Positions 27,488-36,897 are shown, counted from the first letter of the stretch. The stretch is DNA of 64,000 nt from JBBIPA01 sp963775935 (GCA_963775935.1 CAVZKR010000005.1:1-64000), one strand, 5' to 3'. Translations and numbers: made by a program. Notes: generated by a model not told the origin, from the letters alone.

Positions 27488-28093
27488 ATGGGAAAAACAG
27501 AAAAAAGTTATTACGAGACCTTATACGAGGCGGCAGCCATATTGAACTCGGCTCGTGCTCCTGAGGAAGTGCTCCATTCCTTGGTTGAAAGTGTGGCAAA
27601 GGCCCTTGAGGCGAAAGGCTGCTCGCTTATGCTTCTTTCGCCGGACAGAAAGCTACTGCTACATACCGTAGCCTGCGGGCTCAGCGACTGGTATGTGCGA
27701 AAGGGCCCAGTATCAGCGGACAGGAGCATTTCTGAAGCATTGGAGGGAAAACCAGTAGCTGTCTTAGACGCAACCAAGGATGAGCGGATCCAATATCAGG
27801 AACAGGCCAAGAGGGAAGGTATCACATCTATCCTGTCGGTGCCAATGCCACTCAGAGAGGAAATCACTGGGGCAGTTAGGGTGTACACTGCAGAGCCACG
27901 TCAATTCACTACAGATGACATCTACTTTGTAGGAGCGATTGCCAATCTGGGTGCTATTGCTTTGGAAAATGCCAGGCTCTACGAATCATTACGGAAAGAC
28001 TACGACACGTTCAGGCGGGAGATGCTAGAATGGCGCTCTGCCCTCGGCGAAGAATGGATGGCCGAGAAGTCGGTGGTTCCTTCGGAAGAGTAG
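27488..28093 (+). CDS. GAF-domain protein, copy 2
   Basis: 201 residues from ATG 27488 behind GGAGGAGG; a longer frame to 27416 lacks a ribosome site. Same GAF architecture as 19296-19907, with only scattered substitutions (SVPMPLREEITGAVRVY). First gene of a GAF-ABM unit; GYD gene follows. The sensor ligand is unknown. Confidence 0.88.
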   Translation: MGKTEKSYYETLYEAAAILNSARAPEEVLHSLVESVAKALEAKGCSLMLLSPDRKLLLHTVACGLSDWYVRKGPVSADRSISEALEGKPVAVLDATKDERIQYQEQAKREGITSILSVPMPLREEITGAVRVYTAEPRQFTTDDIYFVGAIANLGAIALENARLYESLRKDYDTFRREMLEWRSALGEEWMAEKSVVPSEE

Positions 28094-28184
28094 GGGATGA
28101 GGCAAGTTCCAGGTGAACAAGACTCGGCATCGCAGGGTGTGGCGTCAAGTCTGACTGCGAAGTAAAAAGGTGAAGGCGGGCACA

Positions 28185-28526
28185 ATGATAAGGATTATGG
28201 TTGAAAGGCGTTGCCAGCCAGATAGGGAAGCGGAACTAGAGAGCCTGTTGCTGGAGCTGAGGACCAAGTCCATGAGCCAGCGTGGCTACGTCTCTGGAGA
28301 GACGCTCAAGTCAATAGGCGACCCCTCACTGTGGCTGGTGATCAGCACCTGGGTAGATGTCGACTTGTGGAAAGTATGGGAGACTATGCCGGAGCGTCGC
28401 GAAATAGAGAGCAGGATATATCCTTTGCTGATTGGTTCGGAGAAAATATCCATCTTTAGCTTTGCTAGAGGGGGAGGTGCAGAATCCGCCCACACTATTG
28501 ACAGGGTAAGGCAACTTGAGCGGTGA
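28185..28526 (+). CDS. ABM-domain protein, copy 2
   Basis: 113 residues from the ATG at 28185. IRIMVERRCQPDREAELESLL, GYVSGETLKSIGDPSLW, WVDVDLWKVWETMPERREIES. Paralogue of 18881-19204 in the same position behind the GAF gene. Cofactor-free monooxygenase-like fold; substrate unknown. Confidence 0.85.
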   Translation: MIRIMVERRCQPDREAELESLLLELRTKSMSQRGYVSGETLKSIGDPSLWLVISTWVDVDLWKVWETMPERREIESRIYPLLIGSEKISIFSFARGGGAESAHTIDRVRQLER

Positions 28527-28654
28527 ATATCATCCAGGAAAGAAAGATAGCCTACGGTGGGGAGTGTCTGTGAACTATGGTCTGGTGCTGCTGAGGTCAA
28601 CCTTAGCTTTGGGAGGGTGTGCCAGAGCTGAAAACTCTTAGGAGGTGAACGGGA

Positions 28655-28945
28655 ATGCCTATTTACATCATGCTAACTACGCTGACAGAAAAGGGAAGAA
28701 AGACCATAAGAGCTAAACCAGGGAGAATAAAAGAAGTCAACAAACAGGTTGAGGCGATGGGGGTTAAAACATTAGATCAATACGCTGTGCTGGGCCCGTA
28801 TGATTTCGTGAGCGTCTTAGATGCTCCTGGGAATGACGTCATAACCAAGGTAGCCGTTGAGCTAAGCGCAAGAGGCACCCTCAACACCATGACAATGGTG
28901 GCTACCAATGTTGACGACTTCATAGCCAACTTGAAGAAAACGTGA
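28655..28945 (+). CDS. GYD-domain protein
   Basis: 96 residues with AGGAGGTG upstream. YIMLTTLTEKGRKTI, GPYDFVSVLDAPGNDV are GYD-family features, a ferredoxin-like fold related to ABM and RAM domains. It follows the second GAF-ABM pair by 128 bases and takes the place held by the RAM protein in the first module. Function unknown. Confidence 0.88.
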   Translation: MPIYIMLTTLTEKGRKTIRAKPGRIKEVNKQVEAMGVKTLDQYAVLGPYDFVSVLDAPGNDVITKVAVELSARGTLNTMTMVATNVDDFIANLKKT

Positions 28946-29105
28946 TGTCCGACAAACTGTACACCCTCCTGAAGGGTCGTTGCCACTAGTATGCTACCGA
29001 AAGCCGCCCACTTAGCATATGGAATAGTAGCTAAGAAAGCCATCTGGAAGCAAAAAAAATTTATAATCGACTAGAGAATATGCTTTCCGATGAGGACAGG
29101 TAGCG

Positions 29106-29648
29106 ATGATAATAGAACACAAGGAAAACATCAATTCAAATTTTAATGGAACAATTATTGATACAGAGTTTATTGGAAGTTTTAACAGATTCTACTCTGT
29201 AGATGATACTCGGCGATATATAGATACTAAGCTGATTATATTTGGTTTTATTAACAAAGAATGCCTGCATATTCATTGTGCCAAAGGAATGGAAGGAATC
29301 GCTGAATTAAACCTGAAAACCCGTGAAATTATCGATAGCTTGAAGAGACCATTATCTTTACTTGCATTTCATTGTGCCGTCACAGCTGGAGTTCTGTTTC
29401 ACGTGCTTGGGTTTAAGCCCTTTATTTATGGAGAACTTGATACGGAGAAGGCCGAACAAAAGGCTGAAGTGGTTAAAAAATTAAACATAAGCAACTACGA
29501 CGACCCATTTTTCAGTGATGGATTTGCATGCTCGAAGGCATGGACGAATTTACAATTCAATGAAGCGATATCTCATAACAGAGCTTGCCTTCTTAAGGAA
29601 AGGGACATTCTGATTAAGAGAAATTATAGGACACCAGATAACTGGTGA
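29106..29648 (+). CDS. Putative RNase H-fold (DEDD-like) nuclease
   Basis: 180 residues, AGGT upstream. TIIDTEFIGSFNRFY places D-x-E as in DEDD exonucleases; the later DPFFSDGFACSKAWTNLQF and HNRACLLKERDIL resemble motifs near the last acidic site of YprB-like proteins. No clear second Asp was found. Stand-alone gene. Assignment is by motif shape and moderate. Confidence 0.5.
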   Translation: MIIEHKENINSNFNGTIIDTEFIGSFNRFYSVDDTRRYIDTKLIIFGFINKECLHIHCAKGMEGIAELNLKTREIIDSLKRPLSLLAFHCAVTAGVLFHVLGFKPFIYGELDTEKAEQKAEVVKKLNISNYDDPFFSDGFACSKAWTNLQFNEAISHNRACLLKERDILIKRNYRTPDNW

Positions 29649-29765
29649 TTCAGCCGTTTTAGCTCCTTTCTCGCTCACTAGGTGAAGCCAGAGACATATC
29701 CCTGTGCATGTTGCTCTTATATACAGGAGTTCACAGATAGTTAGTAGTGGGAGCTGGCATGTGAA

Positions 29766-29782
29766 GACCCGCCGGGCGGGTC
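29766..29782. repeat. Perfect GC hairpin
   Basis: GACCCGCC and GGCGGGTC around one G. Isolated between two genes; no T-run. Rest of 29649-29887 shows nothing. Confidence 0.5.
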
Positions 29783-29887
29783 AATTCAAACAATAAAGAA
29801 TGGACTGTTACGGGGAATAGAAAACAAAATTTACTGAATCATGATCAAGAAAGCCAGAAAGCTAGAAGAAAGGGGTTCAGAATGTTG

Positions 29888-30211
29888 CTAAGCATTGAAC
29901 AAGATAGCATAGTTCCCGATCAATACTACAGCGTAAAGAACAATCACACTTGCAGCAGCACTTGCGGCAATCTTCTGGGAAAACCTGCGTAGCAGATATA
30001 TGAGAAGAATGGAGGCAGCAATAGTGAAGATTTTTACGGGCAGGAACATACCATTTCGGAACAGTAGCACTATAAAAGGGTTACCCTCATAGACATACCC
30101 GCCGCCAACATACACCTGAGTAATAATCGCATCCCACAACTGAAATGCAACTGCCATGATAACCAGCAGCCGAATATTCAGTTTTTGAAATGCTTTGCTT
30201 AGCGGAGTCAT
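29888..30211 (-). CDS. DUF5658-like membrane protein
   Basis: About 107 residues from ATG 30211. Three helices; LLVIMAVAFQLWDAIITQVYV with GGYVYEGNPF is the DUF5658-type opening (conserved D-x2-T and E-x-N-P). Function unknown. The upstream extension to 30328 has no ribosome site. Confidence 0.65.
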   Translation of the reverse strand: MTPLSKAFQKLNIRLLVIMAVAFQLWDAIITQVYVGGGYVYEGNPFIVLLFRNGMFLPVKIFTIAASILLIYLLRRFSQKIAASAAASVIVLYAVVLIGNYAILFNA

Positions 30212-30543
30212 TCTTTCAAAGCAATAACATATTACTAAAGGACTAAAAGAACTAGTACAGAAGTACTTAGTGGTATTATTTCTTAACTTATGTAAAAAGT
30301 CAAAATGGTGTAAGGGTCCATAACACAAATACTCATTTTGTTACCTCTTGTTACCTCAGCCTCCGAAATCTTAGGTATCGGGTGGAGCATAGTGGCCTCA
30401 AGTGAAATGACGTTTAGTATATGGAATAACTAAAGGAGATGGCTAGCGTTTTGACTCCTATGAAGGAGGAAATCATTATCGTTTCGTATTGGCGGTGGTG
30501 CTTATTTGTCGAACATATTATAGAGATACGTCATAAATACAAA

Positions 30544-30658
30544 TGCCCCGAGTAACCTCGCGCTCCTGGTTTTGCTTTGTCCCCCGCCTCCTTCGGCTTG
30601 CGCCTAGCTTACGCGGGTTCCTCTACAATCCCGGTATTCGCTCAACTACTCGGAGCAG
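30544..30658 (-). repeat. Stem-closed element, copy 1 (structured RNA or miniature element)
   Basis: TGCCCCGAGTA (30544-30554) pairs with TACTCGGAGCA (30648-30658), one mismatch. Twenty bases at the left edge, ATGCCCCGAGTAACCTCGC, recur at 52065, which also has matching terminal arms. Interior has further GC-rich pairing potential. Both copies are preceded by GTCATAAA. Confidence 0.55.
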
Positions 30659-30827
30659 TGAAAAGTATACCATAATGCCACTATTATAAGTGTCCGCAAT
30701 CTATCTGAACTAGCTCAAGCGGCCCGCGAAGGCTCTATGATAAATGTCGTGGAAAAATTTTATGAAAAAATGAGGTGGTAAGAATCCCAGAACGCAGGAA
30801 AAGTAAAGGACGGAGGTCTTAACACCA

Positions 30828-31004
30828 ATGGCTAAAAGCCAGGAAAAGGGTACCACAATTCTATTAGGGCTTAAAGGGTGTAAGGTAGGAACGGTGACTG
30901 AAATTGAAGGGAGGTTAATAGTGGAGGTAAAGGCTGAACAAAGGAATCCAGTCTGTCCTTATCGTGGCTGGTACAGAAAAGGGGGCAAGTCCAGGGGGTC
31001 ATAA
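30828..31004 (+). pseudogene. ISL3-family transposase N-terminal remnant
   Basis: 58 codons with GGAGGT upstream: ILLGLKGCKVGTVTEIEGRL then NPVCPYRGWY, the beginning of the ISL3 N-terminal domain and its first zinc-finger Cys. The second Cys is Arg and the reading ends at a stop; nothing of the catalytic domain remains before rpoD. A scar of an insertion. Confidence 0.65.
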
Positions 31005-31077
31005 CTCAAAAATGGTACAATGATGTGAGGCAGGTCAGCCAAATCTGCAATGTAAAGGAACGGAAAGGGAGCAGGAA

Positions 31078-32619
31078 GTGAGTTTACGGTGGGATGATGA
31101 ACTCCTATCTTTTTTCCCTGATAGGAAGAGAAACGATAAGTTAGCCCTTGTCGACGTACTTGACGTCGACCATGAACCTGAGTCACTTCTCTATGAAGAG
31201 CTAGAAGAACATATTACAGGAGAAACTTCTCTTTGGGAAAATGAGGAATCTGAAGAGGATTTGCTCGGCAAACCCGGACCAGAAGCCAGGTCTGCGCTGC
31301 AGCCACGAGAGGAAGGGCTAGGCGTTCAGGAAGCAGTGGATGACCCTCTACATACATACCTCCGCGATATAGGCAAGGTCCAGCTTATCACGGCAAACGA
31401 TGAGAAAGTATTAGCCAGTAAATTAGAAGAAGCCACGTACCTTAGAAAGATCGAGGAGCTTTATTTTAAACAATACAATAGTTATCCATCAACAGAAGCT
31501 ATCATAATTTTTTTGCTTAGGCATCTGCTTGCTGCTCAACCCTTAATCGACATTCTTACTGAACGGCTTGAGCTTCCTCCTGAAAATAGCTTTGTCAGGA
31601 ATATTCGTAACGAAAAGCTAGAAGCTGCAATCAATAGCGTAATCAACCAGACGTTGATTAACGATATTTCAGAAACCAGTGAAGAAGACATCTCTGAAGT
31701 AGAACAGAAATTAATCAGCGTCTCCTTGAATAGCCGCCTTTTGCCTCCCGAACTGTTAACTATTATTGGAGATGAAACTTCATGGCGCAAGGTGGGGTCT
31801 ATCGTTAGTGAGCCGATTAATCCCAGGTTCCTTTCCCAACTCCAATCTAAAAGTCAACAGTTTAAATCTTTTTTTGACAAGGTTAAAAAAACAGCGGAGG
31901 AATCCGGAAAACATCTTACTGAAGCAAATCTACGACTGGTAGTCAGCATTGCCAAAAAATATGTCCATCATGTAATGCCACTCCTTGATCTTATTCAAGA
32001 AGGGAACATTGGACTACTCCGAGCCGTGGAGAAATTCCAATACAGAATGGGCTTTAAATTCAGTACTTACGCTACCTGGTGGATTAGACAGGCTATTACC
32101 AGGGCATTAGCTGATCAGTCTCGCACCATTCGTATTCCGGTACACATGATGGAAACTCTCAATAAACTATATAGGACAAATCGTCGCTTAACCCAGGAAT
32201 ACGGGCGTGAGCCAAGTTACGAGGAAATCGGTAGAGATATGGAGCTCTCCCCTGAAAAAGTAAGTGGAATTGTAAAATTGTCTCAAATGCCAATGTCTTT
32301 AGAAATGCCTATTGGCGAAGATGGAGACAGTCATATTGGCGATTTTATTGAGGATCGAGATACCATGTCACCAGCCGATGCGGCGTCAGGGGCGCTGCTC
32401 AAACAACAGCTTCAAAACGTCCTTAAAGAGCTCACTTATCGTGAGCGAAGGGTTCTGGTACTTAGATTTGGCTTGGAGGACGGAAGAGCTCGAACCCTGG
32501 AGGAAGTCGGCACAGAATTTCACGTAACACGGGAACGAATTCGCCAGATTGAGGCTAAGGCACTACGGAAGCTTCGCCATCCCAGCCGCAGCCGAAGGCT
32601 TAAAGATTTCCTGGATTAA
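31078..32619 (+). CDS. rpoD: Primary-type RNA polymerase sigma factor
   Basis: 513 residues, GTG start behind GGGAGCAGG. Acidic N-terminus without a classic region 1.1, region 1.2 (DDPLHTYLRDIGKVQLIT), a divergent non-conserved insert (about 125-280), region 2 (LRLVVSIAKKYVHHVMPLLDLIQEGN, FSTYATWWIRQAITRA), region 3, and region 4 (LTYRERRVLVLRFGL, VTRERIRQIEAKALRKLR). It binds -10 and -35 hexamers. Its GMPLLDLIQEGN box reads VMPLLD. It may be the housekeeping sigma or a close paralogue; it lies directly after a transposase scar, and the fused upstream sequence may have replaced its promoter. Confidence 0.93.
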   Translation: MSLRWDDELLSFFPDRKRNDKLALVDVLDVDHEPESLLYEELEEHITGETSLWENEESEEDLLGKPGPEARSALQPREEGLGVQEAVDDPLHTYLRDIGKVQLITANDEKVLASKLEEATYLRKIEELYFKQYNSYPSTEAIIIFLLRHLLAAQPLIDILTERLELPPENSFVRNIRNEKLEAAINSVINQTLINDISETSEEDISEVEQKLISVSLNSRLLPPELLTIIGDETSWRKVGSIVSEPINPRFLSQLQSKSQQFKSFFDKVKKTAEESGKHLTEANLRLVVSIAKKYVHHVMPLLDLIQEGNIGLLRAVEKFQYRMGFKFSTYATWWIRQAITRALADQSRTIRIPVHMMETLNKLYRTNRRLTQEYGREPSYEEIGRDMELSPEKVSGIVKLSQMPMSLEMPIGEDGDSHIGDFIEDRDTMSPADAASGALLKQQLQNVLKELTYRERRVLVLRFGLEDGRARTLEEVGTEFHVTRERIRQIEAKALRKLRHPSRSRRLKDFLD

Positions 32620-33197
32620 ATCGGTAAGCTTTACCTGGTACAAGGATACTGAGGGTAAATAGCTGTTCAAATAATCTCACTAGATGGCTAACGACTCAAT
32701 AGTGATTATTTGCGAGGGTGAGGCCGGTATTGATTTTCGTCTCGAAAAGGGTCAGTTCTTGAGTTGTATTGCTGTCTTACTTTCATAAGAGAATATAGTG
32801 GCTGAACCTCGATATTGACCTGAACGTCTACTTTGCTTGATGGTTAATTTGACATTAAAAACAGCGTTTAGCGTATTTTAATAGCTAAAGCTCGCAAGAT
32901 AAATCAAGAGGAAACCGACATTCTCCTTTTATCAGCAGGTTATACCCCTAGGAGGATAAAGATTCATAAAGTGCATTAGGTATTAATAATATGCTGACAA
33001 GAAGTGGTAGTGGGCTTACCAAACTGTGAACGAAATAGCGTTTCGTACAATAAGCGATACCATATGGGCTGGAGTGGTGGCCCACATGTGTGAAATATCA
33101 GGTTAAGAGTCAACTTCAGACTTCCCGACCGCTGATTTGGATGTTGGCCGCCTTGAAATGACCAAGCCTTTCTTACCAAGGCACTAGCGGCGATTGC
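32620..33197. other. Gene-free interval
   Basis: No supported gene over about 580 bases, and no repeat recognised. Confidence 0.4.
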
Positions 33198-33281
33198 GTG
33201 ATTATTGAAAAGGAACGTCAGAAGCTCTACAATTTAAGTGATAAACTGGAAAGGCTGAAGCAACAAATCCTTAAACTTTAA
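33198..33281 (+). CDS. Short helical ORF before the stress protein, 27 residues
   Basis: GTG start, IIEKERQKLYNLSDKLERLKQ, predicted coiled helix, ending 13 bases before the UspA start. No clear ribosome site; the preceding sequence reads as coding-like in another frame (TKALAAIA), so it may be the end of a degraded larger gene. Confidence 0.3.
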   Translation: MIIEKERQKLYNLSDKLERLKQQILKL

Positions 33282-33294
33282 GGAGGAAAAAGCA

Positions 33295-33765
33295 ATGTGT
33301 GAGAAGATACTTGTTCCATTGGATGGCTCCAAGGTAAGTGAGGCAGCCTTGCCGTTTGTCGAGGAACTGGTATCCGAGCTAAAGCCAAAGATAGAAGTTA
33401 CTCTCCTTCAGGTAGTATCCTCGCTAACTCACTATGTCGTCGCCGGTGAGGCCAGTGTTCCCGTTGCCTATACCGAGAAAGAGCTGGAGCTAATTAAAAA
33501 GCAGGCCATAGATTACCTTGAAAAGACTGGCGAAGGCTTGAGAAGCAAAGGGGCCATTGTGAAGACTATGGTGAGTACTGGCAATACTGCTGAAGAGATT
33601 ATTAAAATCGCTGACGAACTCATGGTTGACCTGGTCGCTATGTCAACACACGGACGGTCAGGTCTCAGCCGATTAGCCTTCGGGAGCGTCACTGATAAAG
33701 TACTACGCGGAGGACATGTGCCGGTGCTCATGATAAGAGCACCCAAGGAAACCATGCAAACGTAA
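33295..33765 (+). CDS. Universal stress protein
   Basis: 156 residues with AAGGAGG. KILVPLDGSKVSEAALP at the start and the ATP-binding G-x2-G-x9-G-S motif in GRSGLSRLAFGS. Cytosolic nucleotide-binding protein of the UspA family, usually induced under starvation or redox stress. Confidence 0.92.
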   Translation: MCEKILVPLDGSKVSEAALPFVEELVSELKPKIEVTLLQVVSSLTHYVVAGEASVPVAYTEKELELIKKQAIDYLEKTGEGLRSKGAIVKTMVSTGNTAEEIIKIADELMVDLVAMSTHGRSGLSRLAFGSVTDKVLRGGHVPVLMIRAPKETMQT

Positions 33766-34055
33766 CTTTCTCACCAGCACCAGGACTATGACCAACCTTC
33801 GTGTTGTTACTCCTGCTGCGACGATAAGGCAAAGCTACGCTCTGAACACGATAGGGAACCAATAGACAAAATCGCCTCCTTTAACTGCTATCGATCTCTT
33901 TGTAACCATAGTAAATGTCACACTTGTCGTCTCTAAGAAGAGTAATTCTGTCGGGCTGGACTAAAGGGCGAAAAGTTCAACTTGATTGTGTTATTGTTCC
34001 CATTATTGCCATTAAAAGCACCCTCTCGTATAATTCCCCTATAAGGAGAGTTAAA

Positions 34056-34295
34056 ATGCAAAAGGAGAATATGAAATTATCTGTAGAAGAACTCGAAAAC
34101 AGAGATAAGACAGCCCAAAGTAAGTTTGAGTTCTTGAGATTGCGGGAGGAAATCACTACATTTATCAAGAGTCCTCAATTCAAGGCGCTTTCCCAAGGGG
34201 ATAAGAATCGGGTTGAAGATTTGCTTGTTAAAGTAATTGCCAAGGAAGAGCAGTACAAAGGGTGCGATCCATGGAAAGTAATCCTAAATCACTAA
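34056..34295 (+). CDS. Hypothetical helical protein
   Basis: 79 residues from the ATG at 34056 with AAGGAG. Acidic and helical (LSVEELENRDKTAQSKFEFL, REEITTFIKSPQF). No domain recognised. The gap 33766-34055 before it holds no feature I can support. Confidence 0.55.
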   Translation: MQKENMKLSVEELENRDKTAQSKFEFLRLREEITTFIKSPQFKALSQGDKNRVEDLLVKVIAKEEQYKGCDPWKVILNH

Positions 34296-34502
34296 TAAAG
34301 AAGCCAAATTACGGTTCTTTAGATTGTTTCAGTTCTTCCTAAGTGAGCCAGTTACTTTTAAGGTCCAATGATGTCACTAATTGTCCAGAATGTGCAGTGA
34401 GTGGAAGAAAATTAAGTGTGCTTACTGAGTAAAAAATTGTGAGAGCAACCAAGAGACTGATAGAATATTAGAGTTCCTTCGAAGTAGTCAAAAAGGAAAT
34501 AC

Positions 34503-34721
34503 ATGTTGTCTTTTTGGGTTCTGGAGCATAAAAAACAGAGCTATGCCAAGGTCCACAAAGCAGAGTGTGGTTGCTGCAAGAATGGTAGGGGTCCAAAGGC
34601 TAGCCATCCCGGATTTTGGCACGGACCATTTGAGACTTACATAGAAGCTCAGGCGGCTGCCAATAAAATTCGAAGGTATGTTGACAATTGCAAACTATGC
34701 AAGCCTGAATCATCAAGGTAG
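34503..34721 (+). CDS. Small Cys-rich protein
   Basis: 72 residues with AAAGGA upstream. YAKVHKAECGCCKNGRG, then FWHGPFETYIEAQAAA and CKLCKP: four or five Cys placed as in a zinc-binding knuckle, with a WHGPF motif. It resembles small conserved proteins of unknown function. The role is not predictable. Confidence 0.6.
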   Translation: MLSFWVLEHKKQSYAKVHKAECGCCKNGRGPKASHPGFWHGPFETYIEAQAAANKIRRYVDNCKLCKPESSR

Positions 34722-34830
34722 CTTCTCATTGAACTAAAGCCTGCATTGTTACATAGAGCCCAAATTGCTTTCACTTAGCAGTTGCACCAGTTTGATACCT
34801 TCAGCCTCCCAACACTAGTCAAGGTGTACA

Positions 34831-35439
34831 TTATTCCAGAGATAATTCACTGGCTATCTGATCAATGTTCAGTGGCAAAGACATCGACCCATCAATCACC
34901 CTGAGTTGCAGATCCTCTACCAGTGCAGCAAATTTCTCAGGGGTCATCAATAGACAACCACGATTTCGAAAAAAATCTCTGATCTCTGTTTCGCTTCTGC
35001 TGTAATCCCGAGCCCACTTCGATAACGGTATCACCGCAACACCTTCAGGCAAACCCCTCGTACCTATAGCAATAAGCACAGTGTCAAAGGGAGCCTTTTT
35101 GCCCAGGGCGGATTTAAATCTGGTGGCCCCTTCGTACAACGGATATCCTCGATGCGTTATGAGTGAAGAGAGAGCACCAGAAATAGAGTCTACTAACCCA
35201 TCGGTAAACTTTTCCTTGATGAATTTGTCTGCGGCTACCATCTCAATAAGCCGGGCATTATCCACCTCTTTCTTAATCCTTGCCTTGAGTTCGTCAAGAA
35301 TAACTGCCTGGTCATGTCCGAGCACACCCTGAGCACGTTGATGAAACACTGTTCCAAGCTCTTCAGAGGCAGCTTTTTGCCCTCTCAGTTGGCACTGAAG
35401 CTCTTTGAGCCTTCGGTTGTTTTCACCTTCGGTTTCCAT
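34831..35439 (-). CDS. Partner protein of the HTH/coiled-coil gene
   Basis: 202 residues starting inside the 3' end of the upstream gene (55-base overlap; GGAGAA just before the ATG). Coiled N-terminus, then a mixed alpha/beta part (FDTVLIAIGTRGLPEGVAVIP, FFRNRGCLLMTPEKFAALV). The overlap means the two proteins are made together. The fold is not recognised; the strand pattern might be nuclease-like, but no catalytic residues are evident. Confidence 0.6.
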   Translation of the reverse strand: METEGENNRRLKELQCQLRGQKAASEELGTVFHQRAQGVLGHDQAVILDELKARIKKEVDNARLIEMVAADKFIKEKFTDGLVDSISGALSSLITHRGYPLYEGATRFKSALGKKAPFDTVLIAIGTRGLPEGVAVIPLSKWARDYSRSETEIRDFFRNRGCLLMTPEKFAALVEDLQLRVIDGSMSLPLNIDQIASELSLE

Positions 35440-36797
35440 TTCTCCAACTCGTCAACTAAACTGATGGTCATCCTCTTTAGTGTGTAGAATATCAGCTCAT
35501 CGGAAAAGTTGCGCTCCAGCCAGGCCTCCATACCCTTGAGCACTACCAGGCCAATAACTCGTACCTGGCTTGCCGTAACCTTGTCTTCGCCCTTCAGCAG
35601 GGACAAAGCATCTGCAAGCCAGACATTATTCTTGATGGTCGCCTCTAGCTCTCCCAGCTCTTTTCCGGTTTCCAGCGCTTCCTTTTTTAACCTGGCAATT
35701 TCATCAATGCCTTCCTCTATCCCTTTACTTAAGTCCTGCTTCAACTCAGCCACGGTATTCTGTGCTACGGCAATCATAGCTTTCATTTCTCGGGACACGG
35801 TCTGTCGCTCGTCGGCTATCTGCGCCTTGAGGCTGGATACTTCCTGCTGCAATTGCTGGTTCTGGTTATCAAGCATTGCCGATTTCTCCTGCGCTTTGAC
35901 TATTGATGCTTCCACCTTATTGAATTCTTGTTGTCTTGTCTGGACAAGCGTCTCTAATCCCAATCCCTTGTTCAGCCGCTCCAGTTCGGTCAATAGCCTG
36001 CTATGGAGAGCCTTAGAATCAATGCTGTGTCGCTGAGCCACACCTTTGAGCCGCTCGGCAAAGCCGGAGAGCTCATTTAAGGACATTCCAATCGTTGATA
36101 ATGCCTTCAAGTCCTTTCTCGCTACAGCCAGCTGCTCTTCATCAGATTGAAGTCTCTCCTCCAGATTCGCGATGCGAGTTGAGAGGTCCCCTTCACGCTG
36201 CTCTCTCTCCTTTACCCTCTCAGCTAAGGTATGTTGACGTTTTTCCAGAGCTGCCACCTCATTGGTGAGACTTCTCCTCTTCTTTTCCAGGTCTTCTAGC
36301 TCTTTCTGCAGGTCGAGGGCTTTTGCCGCCAGCGGTTCTAATTGGCAGGAAGCCTCCTCCAGGCTTCTAACCTTTTCCTCTAATTCTTCAACATCGAGTC
36401 CGGTCCTCTGCAATGCCTCTTTGTACTCCATAGCTGCCCTGACGAACGCCTGCGTTTCGGCATCGCCCGGGGTGAGTGTTTTATACAGGGATAGGCACTG
36501 CTGCATATCGCCAGGCTCGAAGCCCAGTTCTTTCAAGCAGTTGACTACAGCCATTCCGGTCACCGCTTCTCCCACGGTTAGCCTCGATTTCCTCACCTCT
36601 GCGGCCAGCTCTTTGAGCATCTCTACCTGTTCAGATATATCACCGACCTCGGGATAATTGCCAGCCTTTAAATCTGCGACGACGTTGGCTACCGCACCGG
36701 TGCTTATACCAGCCTTACCCGCTATCTCCTTATACGGTAGGCCACTGAAGTACAGTCTGATGACGGTGAGCTGTTTCCTTAAAGATAGTTTCTCCAT
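35385..36797 (-). CDS. HTH protein with long coiled coil
   Basis: 470 residues with AGGGGGTG upstream. The N-terminus GLPYKEIAGKAGISTGAVANVV is a helix-turn-helix of the transposase/sigma-region-4 type. Residues about 130-370 form an extended coiled coil, SMC- or KfrA-like, then a globular end (VRVIGLVVLKGMEAWLERNF). DNA-binding coiled-coil proteins of this shape act in plasmid partition, chromosome organisation or phage-related control. Iteron-like repeats lie just upstream. Function inferred only. Confidence 0.65.
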   Translation of the reverse strand: MEKLSLRKQLTVIRLYFSGLPYKEIAGKAGISTGAVANVVADLKAGNYPEVGDISEQVEMLKELAAEVRKSRLTVGEAVTGMAVVNCLKELGFEPGDMQQCLSLYKTLTPGDAETQAFVRAAMEYKEALQRTGLDVEELEEKVRSLEEASCQLEPLAAKALDLQKELEDLEKKRRSLTNEVAALEKRQHTLAERVKEREQREGDLSTRIANLEERLQSDEEQLAVARKDLKALSTIGMSLNELSGFAERLKGVAQRHSIDSKALHSRLLTELERLNKGLGLETLVQTRQQEFNKVEASIVKAQEKSAMLDNQNQQLQQEVSSLKAQIADERQTVSREMKAMIAVAQNTVAELKQDLSKGIEEGIDEIARLKKEALETGKELGELEATIKNNVWLADALSLLKGEDKVTASQVRVIGLVVLKGMEAWLERNFSDELIFYTLKRMTISLVDELEKWKPKVKTTEGSKSFSAN

Positions 36798-36815
36798 ATA
36801 TTACACCCCCTACGG

Positions 36816-36897
36816 TGCCAAACATTTGAATGTTATGAACACCATTTAGATTATCCTATGAATACCACTTGAATATGATGTGAACATCATTTGAACG
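36816..36897 (-). promoter_or_regulatory. Iteron-like repeats upstream of the HTH/coiled-coil operon
   Basis: Four related units in direct orientation, period 20-24 bases: CCAAACATTTGAATG, TGAACACCATTTAGATT, TGAATACCACTTGAATAT, TGAACATCATTTGAACG. Two-turn spacing on one DNA face suits cooperative binding by the HTH protein encoded just downstream. Confidence 0.65.

Larger units (their letters stand above)
27080..28526 (+). repeat. Right arm of the long inverted duplication
   Basis: Mirror of 18868-20314. Starts at CCAATGGATTTGGTAGTC and runs through the ABM gene. The two arms enclose about 6.8 kb including recA. Confidence 0.88.

Noticed and set aside
33198..33281. uspA leader peptide
   Set aside because: No Trp/Phe-type attenuation codons or hairpin; listed only as a weak small ORF.
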